Positions 1 to 13,115 of a stretch of 64,000 nt of DNA are shown here, in pieces. The stretch lies in assembly GCA_013396655.1 (NCBI GenBank), contig WBMV01007609.1, forward strand, positions 958,459 through 1,022,458, in the 5' to 3' direction. The notes under the pieces are model-generated. The model saw only the letters and a list, made by a program, of their open reading frames with translations. It was not told the origin of the DNA and searched no databases. How positions within the stretch are numbered: position 1 is the stretch's first letter; every line of letters begins with the position of its first letter. The DNA is from Campylorhamphus procurvoides (taxonomy: Eukaryota; Chordata; Aves; Passeriformes; Dendrocolaptidae). A program made the position numbers and the translations under genes.

Positions 1-2483
1 ATAACACAGCTGTTGTCTTCATTTGTTCACCAGCAAAGCGAAAGCAAACATTAATGCAAGGAAGGGAGGGGGAAGGGACCTTCTTCTGCTGACGTTGCTT
101 CCACACACACGCACTACAGACCAGCTTTCCAAGTCCAGGGTTTCCTTATTTAGATGCTGAGTTGGGTGAATTCCTCTGGGCGTACCCCAGCCACAGCTTT
201 GGAGCCTGCTGGGTTTATTTAAACACCGACTATGACAGAGTGATGACAGCCCAAGGACAGTGGCATTCCCCCCTCTCCCTCCTGCCTCATGTACATCCTT
301 TTCCACCATCACACGGGCCATCCAAGCCCACATTGCTTTGCTGCAGCCCCCAATTGCAGCCACGTGGAATACGTGGACCCTCCACCTCCAGGTGCCTTTG
401 AGCCTTGCTGAGCAGGGCCACAGAAAGGCCAGGCAAGAAGATGGGAGGGTGCTTTGCCAGCAGGATCTCTGGCAGCCCTGGTGAGACCTGGTGCTTTCAG
501 CAAGCACCTGTGCCACCAGGTCTGAAGAGGAGGAACAGGTTCAGAATATTCAGCCTTTGAAATCGGTCAGGCACACACCAGCAACTACCAGAGCACGGGT
601 GGGAGCTCAGCTTCCATGGGCACCAACAGGCGAGCACTTTCATCCCTGATTTGTGGCAAAGCCCAGCCCATGCCTGCTGTTGGACAGACATCACTGCAGT
701 GGTCCCCCCTGCACAGTGTCCTCTGGCACAGCAGTGGTTGTGTGAGCAGAGCCAGCCATGCTCCAGTGCTGCCCTGCTGTGGAAGTGTTTGCCTCTTTTC
801 CTGGAGTGCTTCGTTCTTCCTCATGTTCACCATTCACTCTGGACTTGAAAACGTGTTTCACACCAAGCAGCCCCGAAAACTCCTCCTGCCAACCATCAGC
901 TTTGCCAGGTATCAGCATTCCCATCGCTTAAACTCTCTGTGAAAACTCAGAGCCCCTCTGTCTGTGAGGGCTGTACAAACACACACCACCACAGCTCCTG
1001 ATGAGCCCTGGAGCTCCAGAAACCTTGGGAGAGGCTGGACATCTAAATACAGATGCGTTGTGTCACAGAAATGACATGGGGGAGCTGAGACTTCCTCATG
1101 GAGGCAATGAGACCTGCAGGAAAACCACAGCTCCTTGACATTCCTTAGAGAGGGGTCTTAAGGCACTTTATTCACACAACTTGTGTTTTCTCTTTGGCTT
1201 CCAGTGAGGACATTGTAATGGGTGGTACACCTGCAACCCACATGTGGTGATGTGGTAGAAGAGGACTGTGGGGTAGGAGTGTGGTCAAAACCTGGTCTAA
1301 GCTACAAGTGGTTTGAAAGAATATCATGGAAAATGTTGGCAACAGAAATATTCCTGAAAGTAACCTGGATTGACATAATGAGAGTATATTAGGAGAAGAG
1401 TGTTGGCTGGCCCACAAGGGACTGCTCTTTGCCATGAGCCCAAGGAGACCTCTACTGGCACAGCTGTTCCCAAAGTTCAGTTTAACAGTGGGATAATGAG
1501 AAAATTCAGGGCTTCATATACTGTAAAAGCTGAAACTGCAACAAGAAAGGGGAAGGTGGTGAAAAAGGCCACCATAGGTGTTGGTGTGTGGGACTGGACA
1601 GGGGACTTGACTGCTACCTTTACCAGGAGTTATCAGCTCATCCAACAGTACTAAGCCAAAAATAACTTCCTGGAGGAAGCAAAAGTGGGTCTAGTTCATC
1701 ACCTTGTCTCCAGTCTGTTGCTCTTCCCTAAGAAAGGGGAGGAGACCTTCTCTTTTGCATGGAATGTGGACAGTAGAGATCTTTACTCCATGAAGGCAGT
1801 GGAAAGCAAAACCAAGTCCATCACTGCTGGGTGGGCTCTCAGCTTGGGGAAAACTCCCTCACTCTGCTGCCCCAGACCAGAGCAGAGCTGTGCCTGTGCT
1901 TCCCTTCACGCACCACTGTGCTCTGGTGAGCTCCTTCCTCTGGTTGCTGGCTGGTTCCTACTGGCTTTTGCTCCTGGTCTCCACGTGGGCTCTGGTTTAG
2001 TTTCCTCTGTCAGGGTTGTACGATGGTCTTGGCTGTGACAGAAATAGCTGTGCATTAGCAGCTCCTTCCTGCTGCCCTCAGTGCTGCTCACCTGCTCATG
2101 CAGACTGGGAGAGGCTCTGGGGGTCTCAGGAGGAGAGAGGAGAGGGTCGGAGATGCTGTCTGTGCTACAGAGCCCATAATGTAAGACATCTCTTCTTTCT
2201 AGAGGCAACATGTCAAGCTAAATTGAAGATACTAAATGTAATTGCAGTTTGCTTTAGCAAAACACACTCTCAGCCGTCTGTGAGAGACATTGAAGCACTG
2301 AGTGCTCCTGATCCAAATATTTGCACATTTGTGGGATTACAGCTTCATCCCACCCCTCTGGTGAGATATTGCCTTGATTTCAATGGGCACTCCAAGGCTG
2401 GGAACCGGGTCAGTAACCTGGCATTCCCAGGTGGGTTAACCCCTTTCTGGAGACACCAGGTGAATAGGATGGCAGCACGATCC

Positions 2484-2525
2484 CTCCAAGTCCACTCCAA
2501 GGCCACTCCAAGGCCATTCCAAGCC
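2484..2525. repeat. 11-bp tandem repeat
   Basis: About 3.8 copies of an 11-bp unit CTCCAAGGCCA lie head to tail, with one or two changes between copies. It is short and probably arose by replication slippage. No function is apparent. Confidence 0.8.
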
Positions 2526-5500
2526 AAGAGCACTTTCCATTAGCCTGTGCACTGTGGAAACCATTGGCATCAGTGAGAAAGACCTGGTCAGTAAACAAGG
2601 AGCTGCTGCAAATCCAACCAGAGGCCTTGTCTGAGAATGAAAAACAAGAATGTAAGGTGGGCAGCAGGAAGCTAGAAGATGTCCCAGGGTGAGGTCTATC
2701 AGATATTGGAATAATCCCTTCAGCAAAATGGTGGCAGGTCCAACCCTTTAGAAATTTAAACTAAATAAAGCACATAACAATGAAGAGGAAGGTATTTGCA
2801 GTGTGTTCTCCAGTGTGAGGGATAAAGGGAGTCTAGAAGAGGACAATTCCTCTGCAACAGTGAAGGAAACCTGTAGTTCTGATTTCCACTGAATTGCCAG
2901 AAGTCAAGAGGGCAGAGGAGTGGGGCAGCTGTCAGATGGCAGAGAATGTGCAACACAGCAAGTGAAGCCACTGACAGTGCTGAGCTGCTGACCTGGAGGA
3001 TATGGACACAAGGGACACTCATAAACACAGGGGAGGTCCAGACAGTCATGATGGCATGAAATGGCATGGGCAGAGAGAAAGCAAGTGATTTTTAAATCTG
3101 GGTGCATGAGGTACTGAGGGAGCAGGGAACATGGTAGCACTAAGAGGACTATGGGCATGAGCATGTCCCAGCCATGATGATCTCCAGACTGGCAATCAGG
3201 CACCAGGCATGGGCTCACAGGAGCTGGAAACTGCCTGGATTCTGCCTAGAGAAGCCATCCTGGGAAAAGCAGGGTGCAGGCATGAGGTCCTTTGTCTCAC
3301 CATCCACCAAAACCCTCTCCTTGCACTGGTCTGGGGCTCTGTGCCCAGGAGGGACAGACCTGAGGGACCAGCCATGGCTGATGGTGCTTCTTTGTATTTT
3401 CCTCTTCTCTTCCCCTTCTTCGTGGGGAGGGAGAGTGAAAAGTCATCAATATGAGCGTTGCTGAACTTTCAAACTCTTAGGGGGCTTAACACAAGCTGCT
3501 TCACCTGCTGAACATGTAGCCTGAATCTATGTTTCCAACCATGTTTCCAAAGAATGTACTTTGGGATTGTTTTTTGTTGAAAATAAAACTGAACTAAGGG
3601 CAGGATGTTGTCTTTAACTAGTTTGAGATGACTAATTATTAAACTCATTTTCTAAAGGTTACCGTATACAGAAAAGCAATTATACAGAGATTAAAACAAG
3701 TTCAGAAACCTGATTCATTCTGAAACTATGGTAAACCCAAATCTTGTACTATTTCTGATTTTAATGACCTCAGGAACATTTTATTTAACTTAGATGTCAA
3801 ATGCAATTCTGAAATGAGAGATTAAATATATTTCATGCTTTTTTTTTCCTTCCCCCTACATAGTACAGTGCACAAATTTCCAGTGCTAATTCTGTTAGTG
3901 GATTTCAGCAGGCTGGCAGGAGAGCTGTGTGTGGAGAGAGGATCCTGTGGTTAACCCCTGGGTGGCTGCAGTCCTTCGAGACAGCCAGCTGGCTCCAGCT
4001 CCTGGGGCTGGGGAATGGGTGCTCCCAGCACCCTCCATCAACCCCCTCAGGCACAAAGAGGTGCTTTGGGATTTGAGGGGAGAGAGCAAGGGGTGTCAGA
4101 AAAGGTTGTTTATTCTCAAGGCTGCTCCCCACTTGTTCTGGCCCTGACACAGCAACCCTGAATCACACTCCCCACCCCAGGAGGCTTTTTCTCATGTGGC
4201 TTTTCTGTAAAAAGTAAAGGGTTTAGAACTCCCTTGGGCTTCTGTGCTCCCAGGCTGGAGGGATCACTTGGATCATGGTGGTCCACAGCTCCCACAGAGT
4301 GCCATGGGGCATTTTTCCCTGACAGGTCCCCTGAGAAGGAAGAAGTGGCACTTAGTGTGATAGTGCAGCTCTGTGCTCTATTCATGTGACACATTTATGT
4401 CACCAGCAGCTCCTTGCTCAGGGAAGCATCACCATGGCAGGTCCTGCAAGAGGATGGACACTGAGTAAGGGGGGACAAGCACACTCCCCATGCTCCTCGG
4501 GCTCCTGCCCTTTCTGACTAGGGAAGAGCAGAGTGGCTGTGCCAGCTGAGGCTGCCAGTGATGCCCACACACAGTGTTCACCAGAGGGAGAGATCTGCAC
4601 ATCTCCCTGGCACCCAGTGGATCTCCACCAAAGCACATGGAGACTTGCAAGGCTTCCTTGGGAGATGCAGCCATCCCACAGGGCAGCTCCAGAAAACGAT
4701 GGGAGATGTTGCATCCCAGCTGTGGGGATGCTGGGATGGCCATGCTGGGCACTGAGAGCTGCCCAGAGCAAAGGGCAGAGGCTTTTCTTCCTCCTCAACC
4801 CTCTTCTCACTGTGCTGGAGCTGAGCCACAGGAAATGGCAGCTCATTCAGCCTGACATCCCCCAGCTGAGGTGTCCCAGCTTCAACAAACCATCTCTGAG
4901 CAGCAAACCTCCAGCCCAGCACGGGGGTCATCCCATTCCAACCCAAATCAGACTTTAACTGAATCAGGGTTTCAGCCAGCTCGGAGACAGCCACGTCCCT
5001 GGCAATGGCTGAGAGTGCTCCAGGGACACAGTGGGGAGTCTCTCTCCAGGGACGAAGAGCCTCATGGATGGCTCTTTTTCTGATGTTTGGCAGTTCCTCT
5101 GATCCCAGTCCCTTGGAATGATCCCAACCAAGGGGTGTTGGCACTGGGCTGAATTGAATCCCTGAGTCATGTTGAAGTAAATCTCAGCTCATCCAGGTTG
5201 TGAATGGGAGTGTAAATACATACCCAAGAGGCAGAAAGACTAGATTTTGGAAGGATTCTGGGAAAAATATCAGCTTGCTTTTGTTTCTTGTCTTTATTTC
5301 TGCTCCGCAGGGGAAAAAAAAATAAAAACTACTTCGGAGTGAGTATTTGGGTTTGGGCTTCTAACAGAACATGAAGTTGTGCTCCTGAACGTCACTGTTT
5401 CCCCCAGGCTGGCCAAAGACAGGAGCTGTTACCCACAGGAGCAACAGGAACTGCTCTCATTTTCCATCTCCCAAAGATAAAGGCAGCCAAGCAATAAACA

Positions 5501-6530
5501 AGGTTCTCAAAAACATCAACTGTCGATGAAGAGTTCCCAAAATACACCTGCATTATCGAGGAGCTCACACAGCAAAGCACTCCCCCATCAGTGGCCTTGA
5601 GCCCCACCTGTCCCAGTGCCACCCTCCTGACTCGAGCCCCATCTGTCCCCTCATCTCTCCATTGCTAAAGAGGCACCCCTGGATGGACCTGGGGCTGGCA
5701 AATAATTCAGGCTAAAATGCATCTGTTTCAGAAAAGAGTTTAAAAACTGCCTGTTTCCTTTTGACATGCAGCAAACAAAGGTTCTGCTGTTATCCTGTTG
5801 AGACAATCTCATATGGAGAAAGGCATCTCAATTTGCTGCTGCCGCCCATGAGGAGGGGGAAACTTGTGCGGAACAACACAAAACACTCCATCTTCAGTTA
5901 AACGAAGCGTTGCAATGCTCTTCCATTTTTCCTCAGGAATTGATTTTGCTTCTCAGGGCCATCCAAAACTCTCCAGTTATAGAAGTGATTATTTGCCCAG
6001 CCCCGAGCTGGAGCTTGGCTGCTGCACCAGCCTGGTGTCCAGGTGGCAGTGGTACAGGGAGGGGAAGTTGTGGGACCTGCTCTGTCACCACAGTGTCCCA
6101 GTGGTCCCCAAGGAGCACTGAGGACAGGGATGGCTCCTGGTGGATGTGTCTGGCTGTGCAGGGCTGGAGAAGAGGGTGTGTGTTGGGGGACAAGGGGACA
6201 GGTCCCAGGCAGCACCATGCTCAAGCCACCTCAATGCAGCAGGATTTTCCAGTTTGCAGTCCCAATTCCAGATGGAAAGGTTTACCCATCTCTTGGGCTA
6301 CATCTGCCTGCCCTGAGCTGGCCACCATGCCCTGTGCAACAGGACCTCATCCCACACGAAACACTGTCCTCCCAACAGGAGGGGATTAATTAGTGCATTG
6401 ACATCCTAATTCAAGGTGCACACTGGCCCCTAGCGGGCACAGACAAATCATTTCTGTGTCATATTAACTCGGGGCTGTCACAGGAATGGGTGACAGCACA
6501 AATTCTATTGGTAATGTCTATATATATACA

Positions 6531-6660
6531 GTCATATCTATCCCTGTTCGTCCATGTATTTACATTTACACTCATATATATGTCTGTTTATTCATGTATT
6601 TATAGATACACACATATTTGTGTCCGTTTTCTCCTGTGTTTATATACACACACAAATATG
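6531..6660. repeat. 40-bp AT-rich minisatellite
   Basis: Three full units and part of a fourth start at 6531, 6571, 6611 and 6651, exactly 40 bases apart. Each unit begins TCATAT or ACATAT, has a central TCC(A/T)GT(A/T)TT-like segment and ends in a TA(C/T)A run. The copies are diverged (roughly 60-75% by eye), so the array is old. It makes an artefactual 74-residue open frame rich in Tyr and Ile. Confidence 0.75.
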
Positions 6661-7911
6661 ACGTGCTACTCTAGGTACATCATACTCATGACCCCAGTGC
6701 TCCCTTGCACGTGATTTCTCTCTCATCTCTTAAACTCCAAGAGTTTCTGGGTTGTCCTTTTCTGGCAGAACCAAACCATCCCCCTGTGAAGTGTAGTTGA
6801 GCTGTGGAATTAAAACCCAGCACTGCTCTGGGGCTTGGTGGTGCTTTGGGGAATCCACAGCCCCTACACGTTGACTGATGACTCCTACCAGGTATAAATG
6901 GGCTGGAATCTGGAAAGAAGACTGACAAAACTGAGGAAAATAAAAAAGGTAGTTTGAGATTTTGAGACAGAAGACAGCTCTTCTCTGAAGATTCGGGACA
7001 GAGGGAAGTTGGTTTGGGCACAGAGGACAATTGGGGCCTTTTGGTCCATCAGAAGTGTCTGACTGTGAGGGGAGCAGTGCTGTGACCTGGCAGATCCCAA
7101 AAGCCAGGCTCACCAGGAAGAAACTCCTGAGATGCAGTCTTGGGGAGCCTGATTGGGAGCCCCATCTCAGGGGCTGGGAGGATAAATCTGGGTTGGAAGG
7201 GACTCCAAATGCCTCCCTCTGCCCACACCTCCCTCTCCCCAACACTGATATTGTATTTGTCATTGAAATGATCCTTTAGGGTATTTCAGCCCCAGGACCA
7301 GGAGCCAGGACCTCCTGGAGACCAGGACAAGGGCAGAGCCCCCAGCACTGCCCTCTGCTCTGCTGAGCTCCTTTACCAGCTTCTTCCCTCCCACTCAGGA
7401 TTGGATCCTTCCTTCCTTTTCCTTTCCTGAGGCTGGTGAACCAAAAATGTGCCACACTTACAACTCTGTTTTTTGTCACCCCCTGCCCTCTCAGTGGGCA
7501 GCTGCCACCTTCAGCACCCATCTGACCAGCCCCAGTTCCTGCACTGGGAACTCTCCAGCTGGGATGGGTCTCCAGGAAGAGCCCACCTGGAGCTGCCAGG
7601 GCAGCTCTGCAGAGCCCCAGGGCACAAACATTGTCCCCATCATCCTGGAGGGAGGGAGGAAATGGTCACAGGCAGCCCCAAAACCCTGCTGGGCCCCACA
7701 TCTCCCCACTCTCCCCCTCTGCCAGGCTGCTCCAGGCACAAGTGCATTTATGGCATGGGATCCATAGGCACCTTCACAAAAGGCAGCTCCCACAGGGAGA
7801 AAATAAGCCACTCGTGGACTAAGGACCACAGTTTTAGGAGCTCATCAAACAGCTCTCTGATCTGCTGGACAGTGGGATAAAGGAGTATTTACTGACTGCA
7901 GGATGACAGAA

Positions 7912-7944
7912 AAGAGAGGAGAGGAGAGGAGAGGAGAGGAGAGG
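7912..7944. repeat. (GAGGA)n purine microsatellite
   Basis: An uninterrupted purine tract of GAGGA/GAGA units on the + strand. It is a simple repeat able to form triplex (H-) DNA, with no gene nearby. Confidence 0.85.
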
Positions 7945-8431
7945 GTGGAATATTTTTTTCCAACTGTATATGAAATGTTGGTACAAGTGGAGCTTCAGGA
8001 GCTTCTGCTTTAAGAAAAACACTGGATATCATGAAAACTTGCTGGACAATCCTGAAAATTCAAGAGTTCAAAGCACCACGTATATAGGGAGATGGCAAAG
8101 ATGGGGCTGCCTGCCTGGGAGTTCACCCTTAAAACTACAGTCACATCTCTGTGGTCCCAGGGCAAGCTGTGATACAAAAGATGAGGGGTTTTTTGCAGTG
8201 AAACCACTGCAAAACCCCTAAAAGCCAACAAGACACACCAGATAAAAATCTCTGGGTCTCTATAATCTGGTGACTAATAAATGTTGATCAAAATGTTTGT
8301 AATTCTAACAGTGAAAATATGCTCTGGCAAAGTCCAGACATTGCTCACCTCAACACAAAGGTCTCCTTCCAAACCATCCCACCAGGGTCCTGTGCAAGGA
8401 GAGCAGTGGGATTTACTGGAAGGGTTGGATT

Positions 8432-8835
8432 GTCACAGAATCATGGAATCATTAAGTTTGGAAAAGGCCTCTAAGGTCATCAAGTCCAACCATTAACCCA
8501 GCACTGCCAAGGCCACCACTAAACCATGTCCCCAGATGTCACATCCACAGGTCTTTTAAATCCCTCCAGGGATGGTGACCCCATCACTGCCCTGGGCAGC
8601 TGTGTCAGGGCTGGGCAACCTTTCCATGAAGAAATTTTCCCTTATATCCAATCTAAACCTCCCCTGGCCCAGCCTGAGGCCATTCCCTCTCCTCCTGTCC
8701 CTGTTCCCTGAGAGCAGAGCCTGACCACCCCCAGCTCCCCCCTCCTGTCAGGGAGTTGCAGAGAGTGAGAAGGTCCTCCCTGAGCCTCCTTTTCTCCAGG
8801 CTGAGCTCCCCCACCTCCCTCAGATGCTCCTCATA
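8432..8835 (-). mobile_element. CR1 LINE fragment, 3' end
   Basis: On the + strand it begins TCACAGAATCATGGAATC, the complement of a CR1 3' terminus. It continues with the antisense of the CR1 3' region (AAGTCCAACCATTAACCCAG, then a CCTCCTTTTCTCCAGGCTGA segment). About 400 bp of a 5'-truncated copy remain. Only the tail is present, so it cannot be autonomous. Confidence 0.9.
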
Positions 8836-9295
8836 ATTTTATTTAACCAAAAATATTTATATTTTAATAGTTTGAATAGTTTTGTTTCATCTGTGCAGTT
8901 GATCTGACAGCTCACCAAGAGCTTTGGAGGCAAAATGCCACAAGATCACCCATTCCCACTTGGTCCCCACAGCCCCATTCCCAGTTGTCACTGTGCCTGT
9001 GGGAACTTTCCAAAGTCTTTGGGCAAGTTTACTTGAGATTACTCATGAGCTGTAAAAGCTGTGGGGGACTCACAGGCAGATGGCAGAAAGACAAAGAGGC
9101 AGCTGGAATGGCTGTGGCACATCATTGCCTTGGAAAACCAGGCAGAAATTGGGATGTGTGTCATCTGAAGGCTTTTCAGCAGGGGCTCAGTGCAGCCAGC
9201 ACTGGGCAGGAGGAGATGGACCATGGCCCTGGGCTTCTCTCCCACCAGTGGAGAGGAGAGAACAGGAGGACAAGGGCCATTTGCATTGGGAAATG
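8836..9295. other. Intergenic spacer between two CR1 fragments
   Basis: Starts with a short AT-rich tract (TTTTATTTAACCAAAAATATT at its left edge), then unique sequence. Nothing gene-like was seen. Confidence 0.5.
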
Positions 9296-9443
9296 TATCT
9301 GGTTGCCCAGAGTGTTCAAGGCCAGGTTGGGTGGGGCTCTGAACCATCTGGTCTAGTGGAAGGTGTCCCTGCTTGTTGCAGAGGGGTTGGACTAAATGAG
9401 TTCTAAAGGTTCCTTCCAACCCAAACCACTCTGTGGTTCTGCG
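9296..9443 (+). mobile_element. CR1 LINE fragment, 3' end
   Basis: Sense-oriented CR1 tail. It contains the GTTCAAGGCCAGGTTGGGTG and CTAGTGGAAGGTGTCCCTGC segments and ends CCACTCTGTGGTTCTGCG. About 150 bp, severely 5'-truncated. Confidence 0.88.
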
Positions 9444-12400
9444 AAATGAGAAAGGCTCTGAAAAAACACAAAGGAATTGCAGTCTCACTGGGGGAACAGC
9501 TCCAGGATCTCCAGGGCAGAGCAAACCTAGACAGGGAGAACAGAGAATTTCTCTGTCTCCTTCATCCTGCAGGCTGAGAAGCCAAAGTGGAGGGACAGAG
9601 AGAGAGGGCTGATCCCAGCTCTAATTCTCACTCCAGCACAAGAGGTTGACCTGAGCTCCTTATCAAACCACAAGTGTTGTCTTAAATATTTCTACTCTAC
9701 AGCCAACATAAAAATGAAAAAGAGTCCTTGATCCAGACCTAGCAAGGACAGGGTTTTTTAACCCCACCCAAGTGAAACGGGGCAAAAAATATAATCAGAA
9801 AATGTTTTGACTCCCTTTGAAACATTTTGACTTCCACTTAAGAAACTCCCTTGGGTGCCTGGACATTATTTACTATTGAAAACGGCCTTTGTAGTTCAAA
9901 TTCTCCCAGGCAGGTGTCATTTCAAAACAGAAGTGGGAAGGTTTTGCTTTGGAGATTTTGAACTGATTTTTTTCCTTATTCTTTTCTTCTTTTTTTTTTG
10001 TCAACTACTAAGTGAAACATTTTGTTCAAAAAATGCCTAAACAAAATATTTTGACATTTTCAAAATGTTCTACTGTTCCCTTTAGCCAAAACATGTTGCT
10101 ATATTCAAAGCAAATTCACAGATCCCTCCAGCCCTTCCAAAACATCCTGAGTTTGCTCAATTGCAACAGAGAGATTGTAACCAGAGAGATGCTCCTTCAG
10201 CCACGGGGACTGAGTGAGGGACAGGAAGGATGGGGGGATTGAGATGGGCTCTGAGGAGTTGAAGGGGGGGAAATGAGGGGGCAGCAGCTGGTGGGATGCC
10301 AGGAGGGTGGTGAGGAGGAGATGGGAAGAAATTGGGAGAGTGTGAGCGGCTCACAGCAGGGATGGAGAAGAGTCAGGGAGCTGAGCAGCTTCATGGGCAT
10401 GGACAATGGGGTTCACTGGGTAGCCATGGATCCTGATGGGCACAGAAACCTGCCCCAAACATGGCCAGACATGGTTTCTGTGCCCACCACCCATGGTACA
10501 GCTGCTGGGTGGAAGAGGAAGACCCAGCCCTGCTGCCTGTGCAGACACTTGGATGTGCTCCCTGGGCTGTGAGCACCTTCCTCCTGACACCCCAAACCCA
10601 GTGGTGAGCTCTGCTTGGAGAAATGGGAGGAAAACAAAACAACCACATCTGAGAGGCTCTGCTGGGGCTCTTTACTGGCAGCCATGCCCTGATGCTGCAC
10701 AGAAACTGGGGCAGCAGCAGCGAGCAGTGCTGGGAAGGGACCTGGCGCTGTGGGAGCTGCTCCCACCTCTCTGGAGCTGGGCCAGGGTGGCACGGGGACC
10801 TGGCACAGGGATGGGCACCATGCATTGACCAGCATGCAGAGCCCACTGCTTGTCTCCTAACCATGACTCTGGGGATGGATGGACCTTGTCCTCTCTGCTC
10901 CTGTGAGCTCAGCTATCCCCACAAGCCAGGAGGGGAGGCAAACGTGCCTCCTGGATTCAGGAGAGAGGCAGCTGCAGGGCACTGACCCTTCTGGGTGCCA
11001 TCCAACCCTGTTTCCATGGCAAAGGAAGGAGCATGGCACACGCTATCGGCAGCATCAGCCATGGCTGACGTCTCCTCGTGCCCGTATTTCCTGTTGTCTC
11101 ACCGGCGTGACACGCGGATTCAAAGGTGAATCACGGGGTTCACGACCTTCTCAGATACTCCACTGCTGGGGACACTGTGGGTGGCTGCTATAATTAGTGA
11201 CTAATTTCTAGAATTTGGTAGCACGAGCGTCACGTCACCCTGGCAAAGCAGGTGCCAGCCAGCCCTGGGCAGGCCCCAGTGGCGCGTTGGATGGAGGAAA
11301 AGAGGCACCTTTCACATTCCCCACGTGTGTCCCTGGTTTGCAGTGTGGGTGCAAAGACACGTGGTGGGAGGGTGCTGTAGGACCCCTGAAGGACCCGTGT
11401 CTGACCCCACAACTACACCCATCCTGCCCCAACACACAATGTACAGTAATGATGACAAACACGTGACCAGCATCCCTCCCGAAAAACAGCCCCTGGAGCC
11501 TCAGGATGGAGAAACCCCTGTGACTGCAACTGCAGGAAAAAAAGAGGATGTTGAGAAGAAGGCAAAAAAAAATGGAGTTTGGGGAAATTCTGAGAGGTGG
11601 GGTTGGTTTGGTGCTTCCAGCATCACCGGTGGAAGGTGATTTGGAAGCCCAGCCCTTGGGCCTGACCTCATCCCAGGATGGCTAATGAAGATGATCCAAA
11701 CTGATTGCAGTAAAGGAGAGATTTGGAGGATTCTGATGAAATGTCTTGGGATAAGGACAATTACAGTCTCTTGGAGCATTGGGAAAACTTCACGTTGGCC
11801 AAGCTAGATGAGGGCTCTGCTCTTGGCCTTCCTCTGGTACTCATCAGGAGCCAAGACACGAGCAGAAAACACCCTCAGAAGCTTTAAAAGCACCTATATT
11901 ACAAAAAAAAGCAGAGTCAGGCCTCCCCCCGCCCTCCAACACCTCTCTGGAGCTGAAGGCACCACTGATGCCTTCCAAGTAGTCCACCATGGTGTGGGCT
12001 CTTCTGGGGAGGACTCAGCAGCTCTTGCCCATGCTGCTACAAGACCCCTTTCCCCAGCAGAAGTTGTGGCCCAACAGTTTATTCTCACATCAGCAGCCCA
12101 AAGCTGCACAGATGGAGGACTTCAAGGGGAAATTATTTAGATAAGAGATTATCAGGTATACTTCGATGTCAGCTGAGCTTATGGGCTTAATGCAGAATGA
12201 TGAATCACCCATCCAAACACATATTATTTTCCCTGGAGGCATTGTCCTGAGAAATTTATTTCCCTCTGAAGGGCCTTGTAAATCATTTGTAACCAATAAT
12301 TCACAGTATTGCCAGCCCCATGTGCTCTAAAATCTGGAGTCATGGCCAGAGATTGGCCTAAAAGTCATGAGATCTTTCCCTTCAGCAGTTTCAGGAGGTG

Positions 12401-12914
12401 GATCTTTCTCTTCTTTCTGACCTTTTCTTTGTTCATTCACTCATTTTCAAGCTTCCCTCTCCACTCCCCACTGCTGGCTGTGTTATATATCCACTTTTCT
12501 CTGTTCTCATGGTGCTGGAGGACACAATTTGCCCAAAAGCATTTGCCATCCAAACCCAGGCATCTAATCAGCCCTGCCACCAGTGCCCAGCAAGGAGCTG
12601 CTTGTGGGATTTGGGATTTTCCCTGATGGGGAACTGTGCATGGATGTACATGCTCTATGTCATGTCTCTGTCCCTGTTTTTTATCAATCAGCAGTGGATT
12701 TGTTGGGGGTTATCCAGGGCAAACTGTGTTGTACCTTTGACTTAAGTCATTTTTGAGGCTCTGTGGGGTGATCTGGGCAATGACTTCCATTCTCCATTCT
12801 CCTTTCCAGGAATTGGATGCAGAGGGACTCATGTCCCAAGGGTGGATGAAGCCAGGACTGCAGACAGTTTCCTTGCTGGGGGTATTTGTCCATATATTTG
12901 TCCATATTTATCCA

Positions 12915-12936
12915 AGTACTGGGATATCCCAGTACT
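12915..12936. repeat. 22-bp perfect palindrome
   Basis: The left arm AGTACTGGGAT is followed immediately by its exact reverse complement, with no spacer. The junction contains a GATATC. It lies 11 bases upstream of a 20-bp motif (CCTTCCCACTGTTCCCTCTC) that occurs twice, at 12947 and 12978. Confidence 0.9.
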
Positions 12937-12946
12937 GACTCACTGT

Positions 12947-12997
12947 CCTTCCCACTGTTCCCTCTCATCCCAATGTTCCTTCCCACTGTTCCCTCTC
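12947..12997. repeat. Two-copy 31-bp direct repeat
   Basis: The 20-bp core CCTTCCCACTGTTCCCTCTC is present without mismatch at 12947-12966 and again at 12978-12997. No function is evident. Confidence 0.85.
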
Positions 12998-13049
12998 GCC
13001 CCAGCTTGGTGATCTCTTTTTGTCCCCCACAGCTTCATTTGGAGTTGGA

Positions 13050-13115
13050 CATTCATTGAGTTGGACTTGATGATCCTTGTGGGTGCCTTTCACTCCAGAT
13101 ATTCCATGATTTCTG
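13050..13115 (+). mobile_element. CR1 LINE 3'-tail remnant
   Basis: About 65 bp matching the final part of CR1: GAGTTGGACTTGATGATCCT, then CTTTCACTCCAGATATTCCA and TGATTTCTGG. The leader is lost. The identification rests on the terminal motif order only. Confidence 0.65.

Larger units (their letters stand above)
1..8431. other. Intergenic DNA, no gene supported
   Basis: No exon with recognisable protein similarity and flanking splice sites was found on either strand. The open frames here are short, overlap on both strands and have the low-complexity Pro/Ser/Trp-rich composition of chance frames in GC-rich bird DNA. Small tandem repeats at 2484-2525, 6531-6660 and 7912-7944 are listed separately. 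In mammals the DNA upstream of EDEM2 holds PROCR in the opposite orientation, but nothing here could be identified as that gene. Confidence 0.6.
9444..13049. other. Intergenic DNA, no gene supported
   Basis: Unique sequence without recognisable exons. It includes a purine-rich stretch around 10195-10385 (G-runs with GGAG/GGTGG), a locally CpG-richer patch around 11040-11240, and the palindrome at 12915-12936 with an imperfect direct repeat at 12947-12997. No open frame here resembles a known protein. Confidence 0.5.
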
